Positions 21,339 to 33,369 of a stretch of DNA of 64,000 bases are shown piece after piece; positions within the stretch are counted from its first letter, which is position 1; each line of letters opens with the position of its first letter. Below the pieces are notes generated by a model. That model was not told the origin of the DNA, ran no database searches, and saw only the letters and a program-made list of their open reading frames with translations. This DNA is from Calcarisporiella thermophila CBS 279.70 (lineage: Eukaryota > Calcarisporiellomycota), in the NCBI RefSeq assembly GCF_041956535.1, contig NW_027192191.1:1506087-1570086 (forward strand). The letters run 5' to 3'. A program made the translations under genes and the position numbers.

Positions 21339-22120
21339 TGAAGCTCTTTCTGAGTTGGGAATAATGTAGTTTGAAATTTAATTGTATTGAATGTAAGCAA
21401 AACTATCTCTACTTTTCTCCACGCAATGGTATATTTATACCTTCGACCTCCTTCTTACATTCCAATTTCGGAGACCCAATTCGCCTAATATTAATATAAT
21501 TGGAAAATTTAGAGAAATAACCTGGAATAGGAAACATGGTGTTAAATCTTTTCCTCGAGATGGGGTCAACCCAAGCCAAACTCGTACGAAAACGACCATC
21601 AAATAGTATATTGGTAATTGGATATTGGTTCAGTAGACTTTCCATTGGCGATTCTCACGATTTGGACTTGGACCTTGGTCAAACCTGGTCAAAACAAATC
21701 ATCTCGCATTACGATTGTAAACGTGTCTATTTAAGTAATAGTTAGAACAGACCATTCTCTATTTTGTCAGTGGCGTTCGGAGAGAATATATTTTTGCCAC
21801 TCAATTAAGAAAAATCCAAGCCTGATGCCACACATCACCGATACAGAATATATAGTGCTCGATAACACTTGCAAAGTGCTTTACCTCCCAAACAACCTCC
21901 CTTAGAGGCTTGTCATTATGGGGTGAAGGAGGAAGAACAAGTAAAAAACGCTATTCTATTGTGGATGGAGTAACTGTCCAAGTCCATATCAACTTGTAAA
22001 TATCCATGACAATTATAATGGTCGTCTGAAATTAATCTGATATAAAGCATAATTTTGCTTGGTGATGAAACTGAATCGCGCAATTCTGTATTTTCTCACC
22101 TAATTGCCTAATTCTTAACA
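21339..22120. other. Intergenic, divergent promoters
   Basis: The NmrA-like gene and the rhodanese gene face away from each other across this AT-rich stretch. No domain or repeat is recognised. Confidence 0.65.
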
Positions 22121-22683
22121 ATGTTCAATTCAGTTTTAGCGCGAATTCCTGCACGCGGTACAGTCAATGTTCAGGCTTTACGGTCATTGCATCAAGTAAG
22201 GCCTTGCTAGCTTTCATATCATTGGTGTGATGTTGACGTTCATATATGTCTATCTTTATTTTATTTTTGTGAATGTGATAGACGCACCCCAAGCTCTCTC
22301 GCTTTTCTGATCTTGTACGTAAAGTTGAAAAGGAGCAGGGAATTCACTCGATTACTGTTTCACAGCTGCATCAACAACTTTCCGTGACCTCTCCTCCGCA
22401 TGTAATAGATGTCCGTGAATCAAGTGAAATATCCAGAGGAAAAATCCCGAGGGCCATTCCTCTTCCTCGTGGCATTCTCGAACGTGATGTCGAAAAGCAC
22501 ATCAAGGCCGAAGATGAGAGCAAAGTTGTGGTTTACTGTGCTGGAGGGCTAAGGAGTATTCTTGCGGCCGAGAGTCTAATTCGAATGGGGTACAAAAATG
22601 TCTTGAGTCTCGAAGGCGGTATAGACGCTTGGAGGAAGGAGGGCTACGAGATTGAGGCTGGGGAGAAACAAGGGGATGCGTGA
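22121..22683 (+). CDS. Mitochondrial single-domain rhodanese
   Basis: Exons 22121-22195 and 22282-22683 encode 158 residues. The first exon encodes MFNSVLARIPARGTVNVQAL, a basic, Ser/Arg-rich, acid-free stretch typical of a mitochondrial presequence. The domain includes VIDVRESSEI and GKIPRAIPLP, the thiol loop VVYCAGGLRS with the catalytic Cys at residue 111, and NVLSLEGGIDAW near the end. Rhodaneses move sulfane sulfur from thiosulfate or persulfides to acceptors such as cyanide or thiols. The six-residue loop CAGGLR resembles small sulfurtransferases of the yeast Rdl type. The closest role would be mitochondrial sulfide or persulfide metabolism, by inference from the presequence. Confidence 0.88.
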
Positions 22684-22995
22684 ATAAGGTTAGGCAAGAA
22701 ATGAAATAGATATATGTTTCTATATTACATGCTGATTTATCTGGAAGACAATAAAATTACCAAGTGCAGCGCCAGGCTTTTGGTTCATATTAAGATTTTC
22801 TCTTTACGAAGGCCATCTCCACTCCCCATAATTAATAAATCGATAAAAAGAAATTGAACCATACAAGGATGTCTACGTCACCTCTCCGTCTATAGCTTAA
22901 AAAAAGAAGCACTAGTATCAACTCTCACACACCCTTAAAAAAAAAAATCGAATTACTGGATTTGATTATCCAATCCTTTATCCATAGCACACACC
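22684..22995. other. Intergenic, nothing recognised
   Basis: AT-rich 3' flank of the rhodanese gene and promoter of the transgelin gene. Confidence 0.7.
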
Positions 22996-23648
22996 ATGTC
23001 TCTACCTTTGTACGGAATCGATAGGGGTAGGTTCATCTTGGTGGTGATGAGTGATGAGGTGATGGCGGTTCAATAACGTGTTCTATCTTCACCCTAGAAA
23101 TTCACAATCGCATTAAAGCGAAGTATGACCCGGAACGTGAGCGCCAGGCGCGGGAGTATATAGAGACAGTGACGGGTGAATCTTTTCCCTCGGAGGATTT
23201 CCGCGAGAGCCTTAAAGATGGTGTATTGTTATGCAAGTCAGTATCCAACAGTACTTTCTCTTGCCCATAGCACTCCGCTAATACCCCCCCCCAATCGCAA
23301 TAGAACTCTAAATCAGGTCCTTCCAGGCGAAGTGTCCTACCGTGAATCCAAGATGCCATTTGTGCAAATGGAGAACATAGCTGCTTTTCTCCGCGGGGCG
23401 GAGAAGCTCGGCATGCCAAAACATGATCTCTTCCAGACGGTAGACTTGTATGAGGGAAAGAACATGGTGCAGGTCATCGATACGATTTTCTCGTTTAGTC
23501 GCCACGCGGTAAAGCATGGTTTTGAAGGGCCTGTAAGTGACTTTTAGGCATATACCGATAAAGAAGGAGCGAGGCCACTGACTACCTGTTTCCTTATATC
23601 TAGGTGCTTGGACCAAAGCTTGTGGACAAGAATCCCAGAAAGGAGTAA
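22996..23648 (+). CDS. Transgelin/calponin-homology actin-bundling protein (Scp1/Stg1 type)
   Basis: Exons 22996-23026, 23098-23236, 23304-23532 and 23604-23648 encode 147 residues, nearly all one calponin-homology domain. DGVLLCKTLNQVLPG, FVQMENIAAFLRGAEKLGM, and LFQTVDLYEGKNMVQV align with the order of blocks in transgelin. The short tail VLGPKLVDKNPRKE recalls the actin-binding C-terminus of yeast Scp1 and S. pombe Stg1, which bundle actin in cortical patches or the contractile ring. The exon 2 donor is the weaker GTCAGT; the acceptor at 23301-23303 was chosen because it restores the conserved KTLNQVLPG, whereas the next AG breaks the frame. Only a partial calponin-like tail is present, as expected. 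Confidence 0.9.
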
Positions 23649-24517
23649 AGCTCTCTATTGCGGAGATGTCTTTGTTATTGTTTGCTTCCCTTTGTGCCCC
23701 CTTCTCTAATTGTATTTTTTATTTGGTTTCTCCTGCGCTACGTTCCAATCCTGCAATTCTCTCTTTCCCTTTCCCCATGGACGCTCCCTTCCAATCATTA
23801 TCTGCTCTTTGCAATGCAATAAATTCAAAAAAGAAATACTGAGCTGTAAACTCCTAGGCGGCTAATGTATGGATGGCCGGTTGGGCTTGCTGCTGGAGCA
23901 TCCATACGGCCGGGTGATCCATCCCTCGCCAGAAAGGCCCTGGGATAATCGGTAGAAGGGCGCGGGAAGAGTGGGAGAATGGAGAATAGAGCCAAGAAAC
24001 AAGAGCCAAGAGAGAAGAACCAACTGAGAAAGTTTAATAATCAAGTAGGTTGATTTTGAGAAAAATTAAATGACCGATGCTCCCTAATGGGCGAAGGAAT
24101 CGATCTGGAGATTGGCCAGTGGCCACATTTTTTTTTCTTCTCCCTGTTAATTTTTTTTTCTCACTCTCTTAAAGCACCCTGAGCTCTTGGGAACTTGATC
24201 ATTCCTTTTCGCCACTTGCACTTATCTCGCCAAACGCCAACTTCTGCCACACTAAGACTCCTTCTTCGCCCCATATTCTCTCCCCCAATTTCCTTTTTAT
24301 TGTATTTATTTGTATTTATTCACTTTTATATATTCGACTTGAGCAGTTATTATTCCTCCCTCAGAAGAAAGTTATAGGTCCATTATCGCGCCTTCAGCCC
24401 AGTTTGATGGTGACCCGCCCGCTTTCCCTCCCCTGATCATCTCTAACCATGAAGGCTCATGCATCTTTTGACTATAGGAGAAAAAGTGCGATTGTTGAAT
24501 TTTAGCCTCAGGAAAAC
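23649..24517. other. Intergenic, nothing recognised
   Basis: CT-rich and T-rich DNA with no supported gene; the right half probably holds the promoter and leader of the DUF2415 WD40 gene. Confidence 0.65.
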
Positions 24518-26319
24518 ATGGCGTCCCCCGAACACTTTCTCGAAGCGGAAATCGACGATAATTGTAGGTGACAGATCGATCTCCATCCAATCAGAATGCT
24601 AATTATTGGACCCTCTTCTATTTAATTAATACTAGCTTCTTTTGAGGAAGGCTTAGTGGATGAGTGGTGGCACACGGTATGTATTCTGGGTCCGGTGGAT
24701 GAAGGCAATCTGATTGATGAGTTGATTATTATCCGAGTAGAAGGAGGAAATCACAGATGACGACGTACGGAATGGCCTGGATATGCAGGGGATACAATGG
24801 GATGCGGTTGGGGTTACGAGGCAGCGATATCGGGAGCTGAGGTATGTTTTTTGAGCTGGGCTAGCACAGCACTCAATGGGGGCTAATCGGCTGTAACCTG
24901 CTTAATAGACTGATCGGCTATTCCAATTACGAGAGTGTTACCGAACCCAACGAAGGCGTGTCCATTAAAGTGATGGTAAGTAGAGCCGATCGATCGACAA
25001 AGCCATAGCCGTGTGCGTATATACTGATGACCCCCATTTTTAGCCCGAAATACAAAGCGTGAAAACCGACGCCGAATACTACAAGTTCAAGTATACGAAA
25101 TTGAGCGAGCGCTGTTCGTTGGTGCACTTTCAGCTTCGAAATTTGCTCTGGGTTCCGTCGAAAAACGACGTCTTTTACACACGTAACCTTTGTGGCTTGC
25201 TGTTCTCTCCCATCCATTGCGACCACTAACCCATCCATGTCGCCCTATTTTCATAGAGGGTCCACGAGTGCAACACTGGTGTCCAATTACGCACGAATCG
25301 CGGACAGTGATGGCCATGGACAAATCAGAGGTGTATGGCAGCGTATATCCCACAAAAATAACTACCATGGCATGCCGAGAGGATGTGCTGCTGGTTGGAG
25401 GTAGATGATAGCTCCTCTGGGTTCTCTTTTATCACTTTCCCCTATTGACCACTCTCATGGATTAGGGTTTTGTGGCGAATATGCATGTCGGAGACTGGAC
25501 GCGGAGGGAACATACACCGGGTTCATCACCAAGGATAGCAACGGCATCACAAACTACGTGGACATAACTCGGTCAAGAAGTGGTGGTAAGTGAAATGCTG
25601 GAAGCTCCCTGGCTCTCTTGCGTCCTCCAACGTGACTTTCATTAGGGCTCTGCTCGATCATCTCGAGCAACGACAAGCGAACGCGGACCCTGGATTTGGA
25701 GCGCCTAGAGTTCACGCAATCATTTGAATTCCAGTGGCCTGTCAATTGTGCAACCATGAGTCCCGACAAACGTTTACTATGCGTGGTGGGCGACGGAACC
25801 GAAACACTGTTGCTGAATGCCGAGAGCGGAGAGGGTAATTGCACCAGCCACCAGGAGCTGCGTCGACAATAGGCATGACTAACCCCCGCCTCTGCTCAAT
25901 ATGTAGTTTTAACCGTGCTGGATGGCCATCTTGATCACTCATTTGCGTGTAGTTGGAGCCCGGATGGGATTCTGCTGGCCACCGGCAACCAGGACAAAAC
26001 CTCTCGACTCTACGACGTTCGCTTTCTGTCGAAGCCGCTCTGCGTCCTCGGGGCTCAGATGGGGGCCATCCGCTCGCTGCGGTTCTCGGATGACGGCAAG
26101 TTTTTTGCCATGGCGGAGCCCGCCGACTTCGTCCACGTATTCGACGTCACCAACTTTGACCGCTCGCAGCTGATCGACTTCTTTGGAGAGATTGCAGGTT
26201 TCAGCTTTACACCGGATGCCGAAGGGTTGTATATAGCGAACGCCGATAATGCCTATGGATCAATACTCGAATTTGAGCGTGCTTTTTCCACTGTAAATTA
26301 TGTTATGGACTGGCTGTAA
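24518..26319 (+). CDS. WD40 protein with a C-terminal DUF2415-like motif
   Basis: Nine exons (24518-24563, 24636-24676, 24741-24841, 24909-24975, 25044-25182, 25257-25400, 25466-25585, 25646-25834, 25907-26319) encode 419 residues. An acidic N-terminus (EEGLVDEWWHT) leads to QWDAVGVTRQRYRELRL and HFQLRNLLWVPSKNDVFY. Beta-propeller blades follow, such as DHSFACSWSPDGILLATGNQDK and AIRSLRFSDDGKFFAMAEP. Near the C-terminus, DRSQLIDFFGEIAGFSFTP resembles DUF2415, a short domain found after WD40 repeats in a family shared by fungi and plants. No biochemical function is established for that family. Every junction is canonical and keeps frame. The DUF2415 call is from memory of the motif and is less certain than the WD40 call. 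Confidence 0.85.
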
Positions 26320-27626
26320 ATTGATTATCCTATTCTATCGCTTTTTCCCTCCTCCCCTATTCACTCTTAAAGGTTTTTTTTTATTAAATTCCACTTTTCT
26401 TCTTCTTCTTCTCTATCCTCTAAACAAAAATTCTGCCCACTTTTTTTTGTTTCTATTTTTATTTTTATTTCATTTTATCTTATTTTTTTTATCGTTTCCT
26501 ATTTAGCCATTTTCACAACTTCCTTTGTTTATATTTTTTATATCTTTTTTGAAGATGTTGGATCGAATAAGGTCCCCGTTTTGCGTTTAATAACACATTG
26601 GTTGCATTCTTTTTTCCTTCCGCGTTTTTATTGCTCCTCGCCCCCAAATCCCCCTTACGCCTCCCCACAGAATTGCATCAGGACCTGATCCAGTGGTCAT
26701 GAAGGGGGAAGGGAAAAAAAGTATGCGTATCAATAGGAAGCAATATTACGCGTGGATGGTGAAACATAATTAAAAGCAATAAATATTATTCAACCGCAAT
26801 GTGATCTAGACGCCTTTTTGGTCAAGTAAGACATATGAAGGCATCAAATACGGGTTCGGGGGGAACGCAACTTGGCTTGGAGGGATTGAGGGAGGTTACT
26901 CAGAGAATAATCCCCTAGTTTGAGTGGGCGTCGACTTGGCCCCATTGGCCAGAGGGAGAATTTATGGTTAATATAGAGTTGGCTGGTCAGTCCGTCGGAA
27001 TATTCTTTTTCGTTTCTAGAAATCGATATTTCTAGTTAGATTGAAAAAAAGATGGCCTATTGTGGCGCAGCCCTAAGCTCTATGGTGCATTGTGGGAGAC
27101 TTTCCTCTGACCTATTTGAGCTAACACGCTTTTTGACATTCTCATCTTTTCTAAATTTTCTCTTTCTCATCTATTGCTCTTCCCCGTATCTCTCTAGTTG
27201 TGGCGAGGTTATTAGTCTGATTCCAGAAGTCGTTTAATACCATTTGAATTAGAATTGGCCATTGGCATTGTATCGCGTCATTCGAGCCTATTACTTGGAA
27301 CATCGCTTACCACAAAGCTTATTCACTAGCCCTGGGTAGTGGTGCAAAAGATGATTGTTGCCTGATACACCTATCCCATCGATTACTCTATCAATACCAG
27401 CCCATCCTAGGATAAGAGCGTGTCCTCTGCCATTGATTTCTTCGCCTTGAAATCCTCATCACCTTCCTTTCATACTTTCGCTTTTTCATCTCTTCCCACT
27501 GTTTTCCTTTATTTGAGGGAAAACGATTAAGGTGGACTGCCCTCCTCTCCTTCATCCCCTCCAAAAGAAGTGGATTACTCCATTTTGTATTATTGTATAA
27601 TATAATTCGAGCTCGTTGGGTGGATA
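26320..27626. other. Intergenic, T-rich, nothing recognised
   Basis: The first 200 bases are T-rich 3' untranslated DNA. The rest is AT-rich and CT-rich with only short frames, none with a recognisable motif. Confidence 0.65.
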
Positions 27627-29078
27627 ATGTATAGGATACGATTTATATCAAAAATAGTAAGTTGCTCACTTCCTGGGTTGATGAACAATCTCTAATCAAT
27701 CTAATAACTTTATTTGACAGCTGGGGGAGTCCAAATCTGCTCGTTTGGCCGTGTTGATAACGCTCCTCCAAGTTTTACTGGTGATCACCTTCCAGCTAGT
27801 TATATTTTTTATGCATCTTGACCAACTGAAAAAGATGGACGGTAGGCGATGACACAGTGGACATTTTAGCACTGACTTCTCCCTAATATTAGTGTTATTA
27901 TTTTTTTCATTTTCACCCAGGCCTAGGGGTACCTATTGATACGTACAGAAACGCGCAGAGTCTAAGTGTTTACCATGTTTTATTCATGGTTGCGCAAATA
28001 TTTCAATTAATGTATTGCCTAGACGCGGTAAGAAGAACTATTATCTTAATTGCATGGAGCCTGACCCCTCATGCTCATCTGACTTGTTTCCATCTTAGGT
28101 CAACCAAAAGAATACGATCCAAATCATTGCTCTTGCATTCTTCGACTGCTGCCTTTCCTTCTACAGCGCGGTCCAATTTTACCAGGCTGCGAATCTCCTG
28201 AATAATTTATCACACAGTTTGCGTCTCGAGTTGTTAGCCTCCAATAACAGCGGAAAATGGGCACTAATAGTCGTGATTGTTATCATGCTAACCTCGTCGC
28301 TCATGTTCATGTATCTGGCCTACAAAATGTATCTCGAGTTTGGATGGAGAATCTACAAGAAAATTGGTGCGGATTTGGCCATGCGGGGTAATATTCTCGA
28401 TAGATCTTTCTTTATGAAACCCAATTTTCAAGGAGGCTGATCCAGTTTAACTGTTTGATGTCACCTTAGACATGTATAAGATCTACCAAATTTTCATCGT
28501 ACTCCTAAAGTTCGACGCTTTTTTCTTTCTCGCCTTCTCGGTTCAGTACCTTGCCGTGCTACTGAACTCCAACTCGACCGATCATGGCTCCTCTCTGTTC
28601 GGCCAAAACCTCTTCTATCTGATCATTTCCTTCCTCTCCACCCTAGTGACCATGGTGATGATTGGGTGCTATTTCTTGGGAGTTCGCCGGGAGTCCACGG
28701 CATTGATTATCATTGCCAACCTCTCCAACCTGGGGCAGATGGCCTATTTTATTTATGAGCTCTGGGATGTGAACAGTCGTCGGGGCGATTTCGTCGGGAG
28801 TCAAATCTTCCTAACCTTTTTCTGTAAATATCCTGCCATCATGTTGTCCCTCCCTAACCTCCCCTCCCCTCCCAGAAGATTGACCCATCTCTACACTTCT
28901 TTGTTTAGCGGCTGTGTGCTTCGTCATGGCAATTTTGACTCTTGTCGTCTCTATGCTTGCCTTCCGGAACTTCAATCGCGGATTGAAATCACATCTCACA
29001 CAACCTCCCGCAACGGATAATTCAGGGCACTCGATGAATTCGACCACCGCGCTGGGCAAGCGATGGTCTATCGAATAA
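27627..29078 (+). CDS. UPF0658-type Golgi membrane protein
   Basis: Exons 27627-27656, 27721-27841, 27921-28027, 28099-28387, 28470-28823 and 28909-29078 encode 356 residues. About seven hydrophobic segments are visible: LAVLITLLQVLLVITFQLVI, an SVYHVLFMVAQIFQLMYCL segment, WALIVVIVIMLTSSLMFMYL, FIVLLKFDAFFFLAF, NLFYLIISFLSTLVTMVMI, and AVCFVMAILTLVVSMLAF. Between them, AYKMYLEFGWRIYKKIGADL and MRDMYKIYQIFIVLLKFD are typical of the fungal UPF0658 family (S. pombe SPAC23H3.04), seen at the Golgi with no known activity. The C-terminal tail is short, polar and Ser/Thr-rich. The first exon is only 30 nt. A seven-segment receptor is the main alternative, but the motif set favours UPF0658. Confidence 0.75.
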
Positions 29079-29592
29079 TAATACCACATCTATTTTTTAT
29101 TTTATAATCTTTCCAAGATATTATTTTAGCTTATTTTTATACAATCATTTAATCTCGAGAGAAGGGTTTTCTTTTTGTGTTGTTGTTTATTCCTTTTTGA
29201 ATAGCCTTTTTTTTTTCGTCTCTCCATTCCTCTCCACCCCCTGATATCTTCTGTTTTTACGCAGTTTCATGGTCTTCTTATTTTGCCTCTGTAATAAGTT
29301 TTTTTTTCTGGATTTCTGTCGTTTTTTTTTCTCGTTAGTTTTTTTTCCCTATGAAAAAAAGGAAATGGTGTATCTGTACCCTTTCTCTAATCAAATCTAT
29401 TCATTTCATATTATTAGAAGGGGGCTCAGGATGGGCAGAAAATGGAAAAGAGAGTAGGGATGAAGAGGGAAAACATGAAATAATGTATATAAAATAAGTA
29501 GAGCATTGAAGCTGAGAAAAATAAGCAAATAAAAAAGTAGTTTATATATATATCGTTTAAACAGCAGCCCTCGTGTAATAAGGGCATGGGCG
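29079..29592. other. Intergenic between convergent genes, T-rich
   Basis: T-rich 3' untranslated DNA of two genes that face each other; no other feature is recognised. Confidence 0.7.
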
Positions 29593-30881
29593 TTAAGAAG
29601 TGTTTTCGCGTTTATGGAGCGGGAGATAATCTATCTTCTGCTCATTTCTCCATAGGTTGTATCCATAGATGCCAGCAATAGAGATGATCAGCCCAATCAC
29701 ATTGACCGCGTTCAGTTGGTCACCATACACTACCACAGAGAGCAGCACCACCACGATCTCCTTGCAGATTCCCGCCACACTCAGCGTCAGAGTATTACTT
29801 GCTTGGATGAGAAAGAGCTCTGCCATCATCATGCAGAACGCAAGGATGCCCCCTGCGGCCATCAGGGCCAGAGTTTCAAGAATGGCGTTCAGCGTTGCGA
29901 AATGGCGGGAGGTGCGGATCTGAGTCCACGGATCCTCGGTGCATAGTGAAAATATCAGCATGAAAATACACATCAAGGGGGCAAGTTGGTTCAGCGTTCG
30001 TACGGGCCCGCTTGTCCCGCGCATCAAAAGCTCCGTAAGTACCCATCTCAAGCCGCTGATGACGGAGGCACCCAGGACCAACAGGAACCCAGCCAGGTTG
30101 AACTGGGTTTCTCCGAAAATGGTCAGCAATACACCCGTAATAATAACGGTGATGATTGCGATCAATGAGAGACGCGGCTTTTCTAGGCCGGCTAGGAAAG
30201 CGAAGAGCAAGACATAAATAGGTGTGGAGGATTTCACCTGTTAAAGCGAACACGGAAGCTGTGTAAGAATCACAAGACCGGATGAGATAACGGGTCACAT
30301 CTTGTATACATACCATTGTATAAAAGCTAAGCGTGATATAAATCAATGATGCGTTGGCCAACCCAATTTCCATCGCTGCTGCCAACGCGCAAGGAATCTT
30401 CAATTAAAATGAAATGAACGGGGGATATATAATCGATTGAGTCGAGAATGATAGACATACCACTCTTTTAGGATAAGAAGGCTCCCTTCCAAGCTTTTTG
30501 GTGCGCCTTTCGCCGAATTTCTCGGGAAAACATCGTATCAGAGCTGACGAAATGACATAGTGCATAAGCGCATGGATGGCCGTCATTAGAAACGGAAATT
30601 CCAAATCCCTGTCGAAACGTAGACGTCAATTTGGTTAACACAAGGTAGATTTATCAATGGCAAAGCGACAATTACCACTTATCCCTCCCTAACATGTTTT
30701 TGTTGTAAAAGCTGATGGATATTGAAAAGAAATACCAAGCGCCAATGTACGCCGCCAGTCTCCATCTTCTCCTATTTGGCGATGACTTGTCATTATTTGT
30801 AGTTGTGCCACTGTCCACATCAGTGGACTTTCTTGTGGGGGATGGGGAAACAAATATGGTGGTGTTCTGAGGATTGTCCAT
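29593..30881 (-). CDS. SLC35C2-type transporter of the triose-phosphate transporter family
   Basis: Minus-strand exons 30881-30676, 30608-30461, 30397-30314 and 30237-29593 encode 360 residues. About ten membrane segments begin at AAYIGAWYFFSISISFYNK. YNKNMLG after the first segment, KSSTPIYVLLFAFL in the middle, and SGLRWVLTELLM mark the TPT/SLC35C group rather than GDP-mannose carriers. The second half carries GICKEIVVVLLSVVVYGDQL and AGIYGYNLWR. SLC35C2 acts in the Golgi or ER-Golgi compartment and is tied to GDP-fucose supply in animals; fungal substrates are not known. The N-terminal 40 residues are polar and cytosolic. Nucleotide-sugar or organic-phosphate exchange is inferred from the family. 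Confidence 0.83.
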
Positions 30882-31258
30882 CCTCCTTTTTCCTCTTTTT
30901 TCCTTATCCGCAAGTGAAGATGGAGATCGGGGGCTGGGCTATTCGCACTCGATTGGGATAAATATGATAAATAAGGGGAAATGATAAGTGAGCGTAATGT
31001 GCAGCAAAGGGGAGATATTGGGAGTTCAAATGGATATCTATCAGGTTTAGTGAGGAAATGGGAGAAGGTGGAGCGAAGGAAGAGTGGTGCCTTATTCTTA
31101 TCGTGTGTAGGCAATTAACGCTATAATCATCACTGATCTTCGGAATTTCATAGCTATCGGAGTTTATTCAAAAGGAGAAAAAGAATGGGAGTGAGAACCT
31201 TAAGTCTAAGGGGCGAATATCAAAATGCAGTGTTGATACAGATATGTGCTGACTATTT
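30882..31258. other. Intergenic, nothing recognised
   Basis: Promoter-side DNA of the transporter gene (minus strand) and 3' flank of the AKTIP gene; no motif recognised. Confidence 0.65.
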
Positions 31259-32313
31259 TCATCCACTAATGAGCTTAGTGAGGTTGCGAAGTCTGTCCTT
31301 AAGCTGCCGGTCTGAACTGGAGGTGCTCTCGGCTATGCTTGAGAACTATAAATAAAAGAGGAGGGAAAATGTAGAGCGTCGTAGTTAGCGCAGATTGTAC
31401 GGTTCAGCGGCATCTTACATTATTGCTTAGAATTTGGGTCTTCAACTCTTCAAACTTGGTGTCGCTCAGGGGGTTAAAGCGTATTGTATTTGATTCGGGG
31501 TAGTTGTCGTATAGAATGGATTCGGTGATAGAAAGCTGTGCGCATTGCTGAGCGAGTTTCGCAAAAATGTGCACCTCATTACGATACCTAGTGTAAATGG
31601 GTTAGAATTAGCCTCCATATTGGTTTTTTCCAGAGTGCCACGCTAGAACTAATTCGTCAACCATGCCTACATTCGATAAGCCTCTTTGTTAAGGCAATAT
31701 TTTTCCATCAGGCCATCTAGAGCAACTTTTTTGAAGATGTTCCGCACATAATGTAAAACGTGGAATATGTAATCTCTATTGGGAGTCCAGGTTGGGAATT
31801 GCTGTCCTATCGAGAGTTGACCATTCTGGTCAACCAAGGGATGAAACATATCGGTTATAAATGCGACACCAGGGGCACGCTCCGGATATTCGCGAGGGAT
31901 GTTGATGCGGAATTTAAAGACACCATTCTTATAATAGCCTTTGCGGACAAAAAGCACTCCATACCAAGTGTTCATATCATCTATGGCGGGCATGATGTAT
32001 ACTCCAGAAGGACAATGTTTAGGATTGCGCAAATTGGTGCTAGCAAGAGAGATGCAACCTTAGTCCATTATTCATAGAATCTAGCAGAGAAAAAGCATTT
32101 ACAATTCGATCATGAGCTCATAACGCCTAAAATACTGTGAGTAGAGTGGTGGTTTCTTTCGTTTGGTGGTCAAGTCGATGAGATTATTTTGACGCGTGCT
32201 TTGGTTTTGAGAACGTGCAACATTCTAAGAAAAAAAAAGTAGGTGTAAGAAAACTAGAATATAAATCAAACAGAAATTGTAGCGAGTAGCCAAAAGATGT
32301 TCACCTGTTCCAT
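31259..32313 (-). CDS. AKTIP/FTS-like inactive E2 (UEV) protein
   Basis: Minus-strand exons 32313-32305, 32224-32103, 32039-31671, 31587-31419 and 31345-31259 encode 251 residues; the first exon is only ATG GAA CAG. The core shows YFRRYELMIEF, CPSGVYIMP, WYGVLFVRKGYYKNGVFKFRI, IPREYPERAP, FHPLVDQNGQL, and HVLHYVRNIF, the order seen in AKTIP (Fused Toes). The usual E2 HPN motif is HPL and no cysteine stands at the catalytic position, so it should not conjugate ubiquitin. FTS joins Hook and FHIP proteins to couple early endosomes to dynein, known in animals and Aspergillus. Endosome motility in hyphae is the likely role. The two smallest junctions are inferred but restore frame exactly. Confidence 0.87.
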
Positions 32314-32775
32314 GTGAGATGATTAGGTAGAAATTCTCTAAATTAACTAAGATAATACTCTTCACACAATAGTAGAAATTATGAATCGAATGGACTTTTT
32401 CAAAGCCACCATTTCGCTGGATCGAGAATTAGTCTGAGACTAGGCAGTTCTTTAGTATAGTGTTGTCATATTTACTGAGTTTATGAAGCTATGACCTTTG
32501 CAAAGCAATCTATGCTCCCATAGATAATGTTGAGGACCGACCATGAATAATATGTACAATTTCTTTTAATGCTTTTGGGGTTAGCGTATAAGTTCTTATT
32601 CATTTCTGAACTTGAAACAAGAAATAGATACATGTTTTCTGCAAAACTCTCATTCCTAGTTTCATTAAAAAGACATAGGTTCCATACACATATACATAAG
32701 ACCAATAAATGCATGTCTTTATTGGTCCACATATTAAATGCTGAGTCTATAGCGACTCTTAATATCAGAACAAAT
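32314..32775. other. Intergenic, AT-rich, nothing recognised
   Basis: It separates two tandem minus-strand genes, so it holds the AKTIP promoter and the GNAT 3' flank. Confidence 0.7.
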
Positions 32776-33369
32776 TTAGTTTAAACGGCTTCTTTGCTTA
32801 ATTAACTTCCAAAAACGCTTTTTGGTTCCAGGCTCGTTCAGTTTATCTATAGGTTCTTTGACTTCGCCTAGAAACACGAATCCGGCCTTTTCTAATGTAC
32901 GTCGCGAAGCCCAATTCTCGGTGAACGGGAAGCCTACGATTTCCTTCAGCCCGAGTCGTTTGAATGCAACCTCCTCTACAATTGTCTGCACAGCGGATGA
33001 CATCACTCCTTTCCTCCTCCACTCTTTCGCTAAGTAGTATCCCACTTCCCAAGAACCTTCAGGTACCTCACGCTTTTGACACTTATCAGGTGTGATTACT
33101 GATAAACCGATGGTGCCGATATATTTGCCTTTAGGATCACGGATAGCATATACGCAGTGGTCAGGAAGTTTGGTGATATGATTAAGGAAATACTCTCCAT
33201 CAGCTAGTGAGTACGGCTTAGGGACCGATAAAGTAAATTTGAAAACGTCTGGATCGTTACAAACCCGTACAAGGGCTTCTAGATCCGATCGTTGTAATGG
33301 TGAAAGAAAGTAGGGAGTTCCGGAAATAGGAATGACATCCCCCTTATCCGATTGGGGTAGACTCGACAT
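32776..33369 (-). CDS. GNAT-family N-acetyltransferase (RimJ/RimL-like)
   Basis: One exon encodes 197 residues. YFLSPLQRSDLEALVRVCND starts the fold, YIGTIGLSV forms the central strand, VGYYLAKEWRRKGVMSSAV is the acetyl-CoA pyrophosphate loop (RxxGxxS variant), and NWASRRTLEKAGFVFLGEV is the closing helix and strand typical of the Acetyltransf_3 group. These enzymes acetylate protein N-termini, amino acids or small amines. Neither substrate nor location can be told from the sequence; no targeting signal is seen. It is intronless. A role in detoxification or in modifying a ribosomal protein are both open. Confidence 0.88.
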   Translation of the reverse strand: MSSLPQSDKGDVIPISGTPYFLSPLQRSDLEALVRVCNDPDVFKFTLSVPKPYSLADGEYFLNHITKLPDHCVYAIRDPKGKYIGTIGLSVITPDKCQKREVPEGSWEVGYYLAKEWRRKGVMSSAVQTIVEEVAFKRLGLKEIVGFPFTENWASRRTLEKAGFVFLGEVKEPIDKLNEPGTKKRFWKLIKQRSRLN

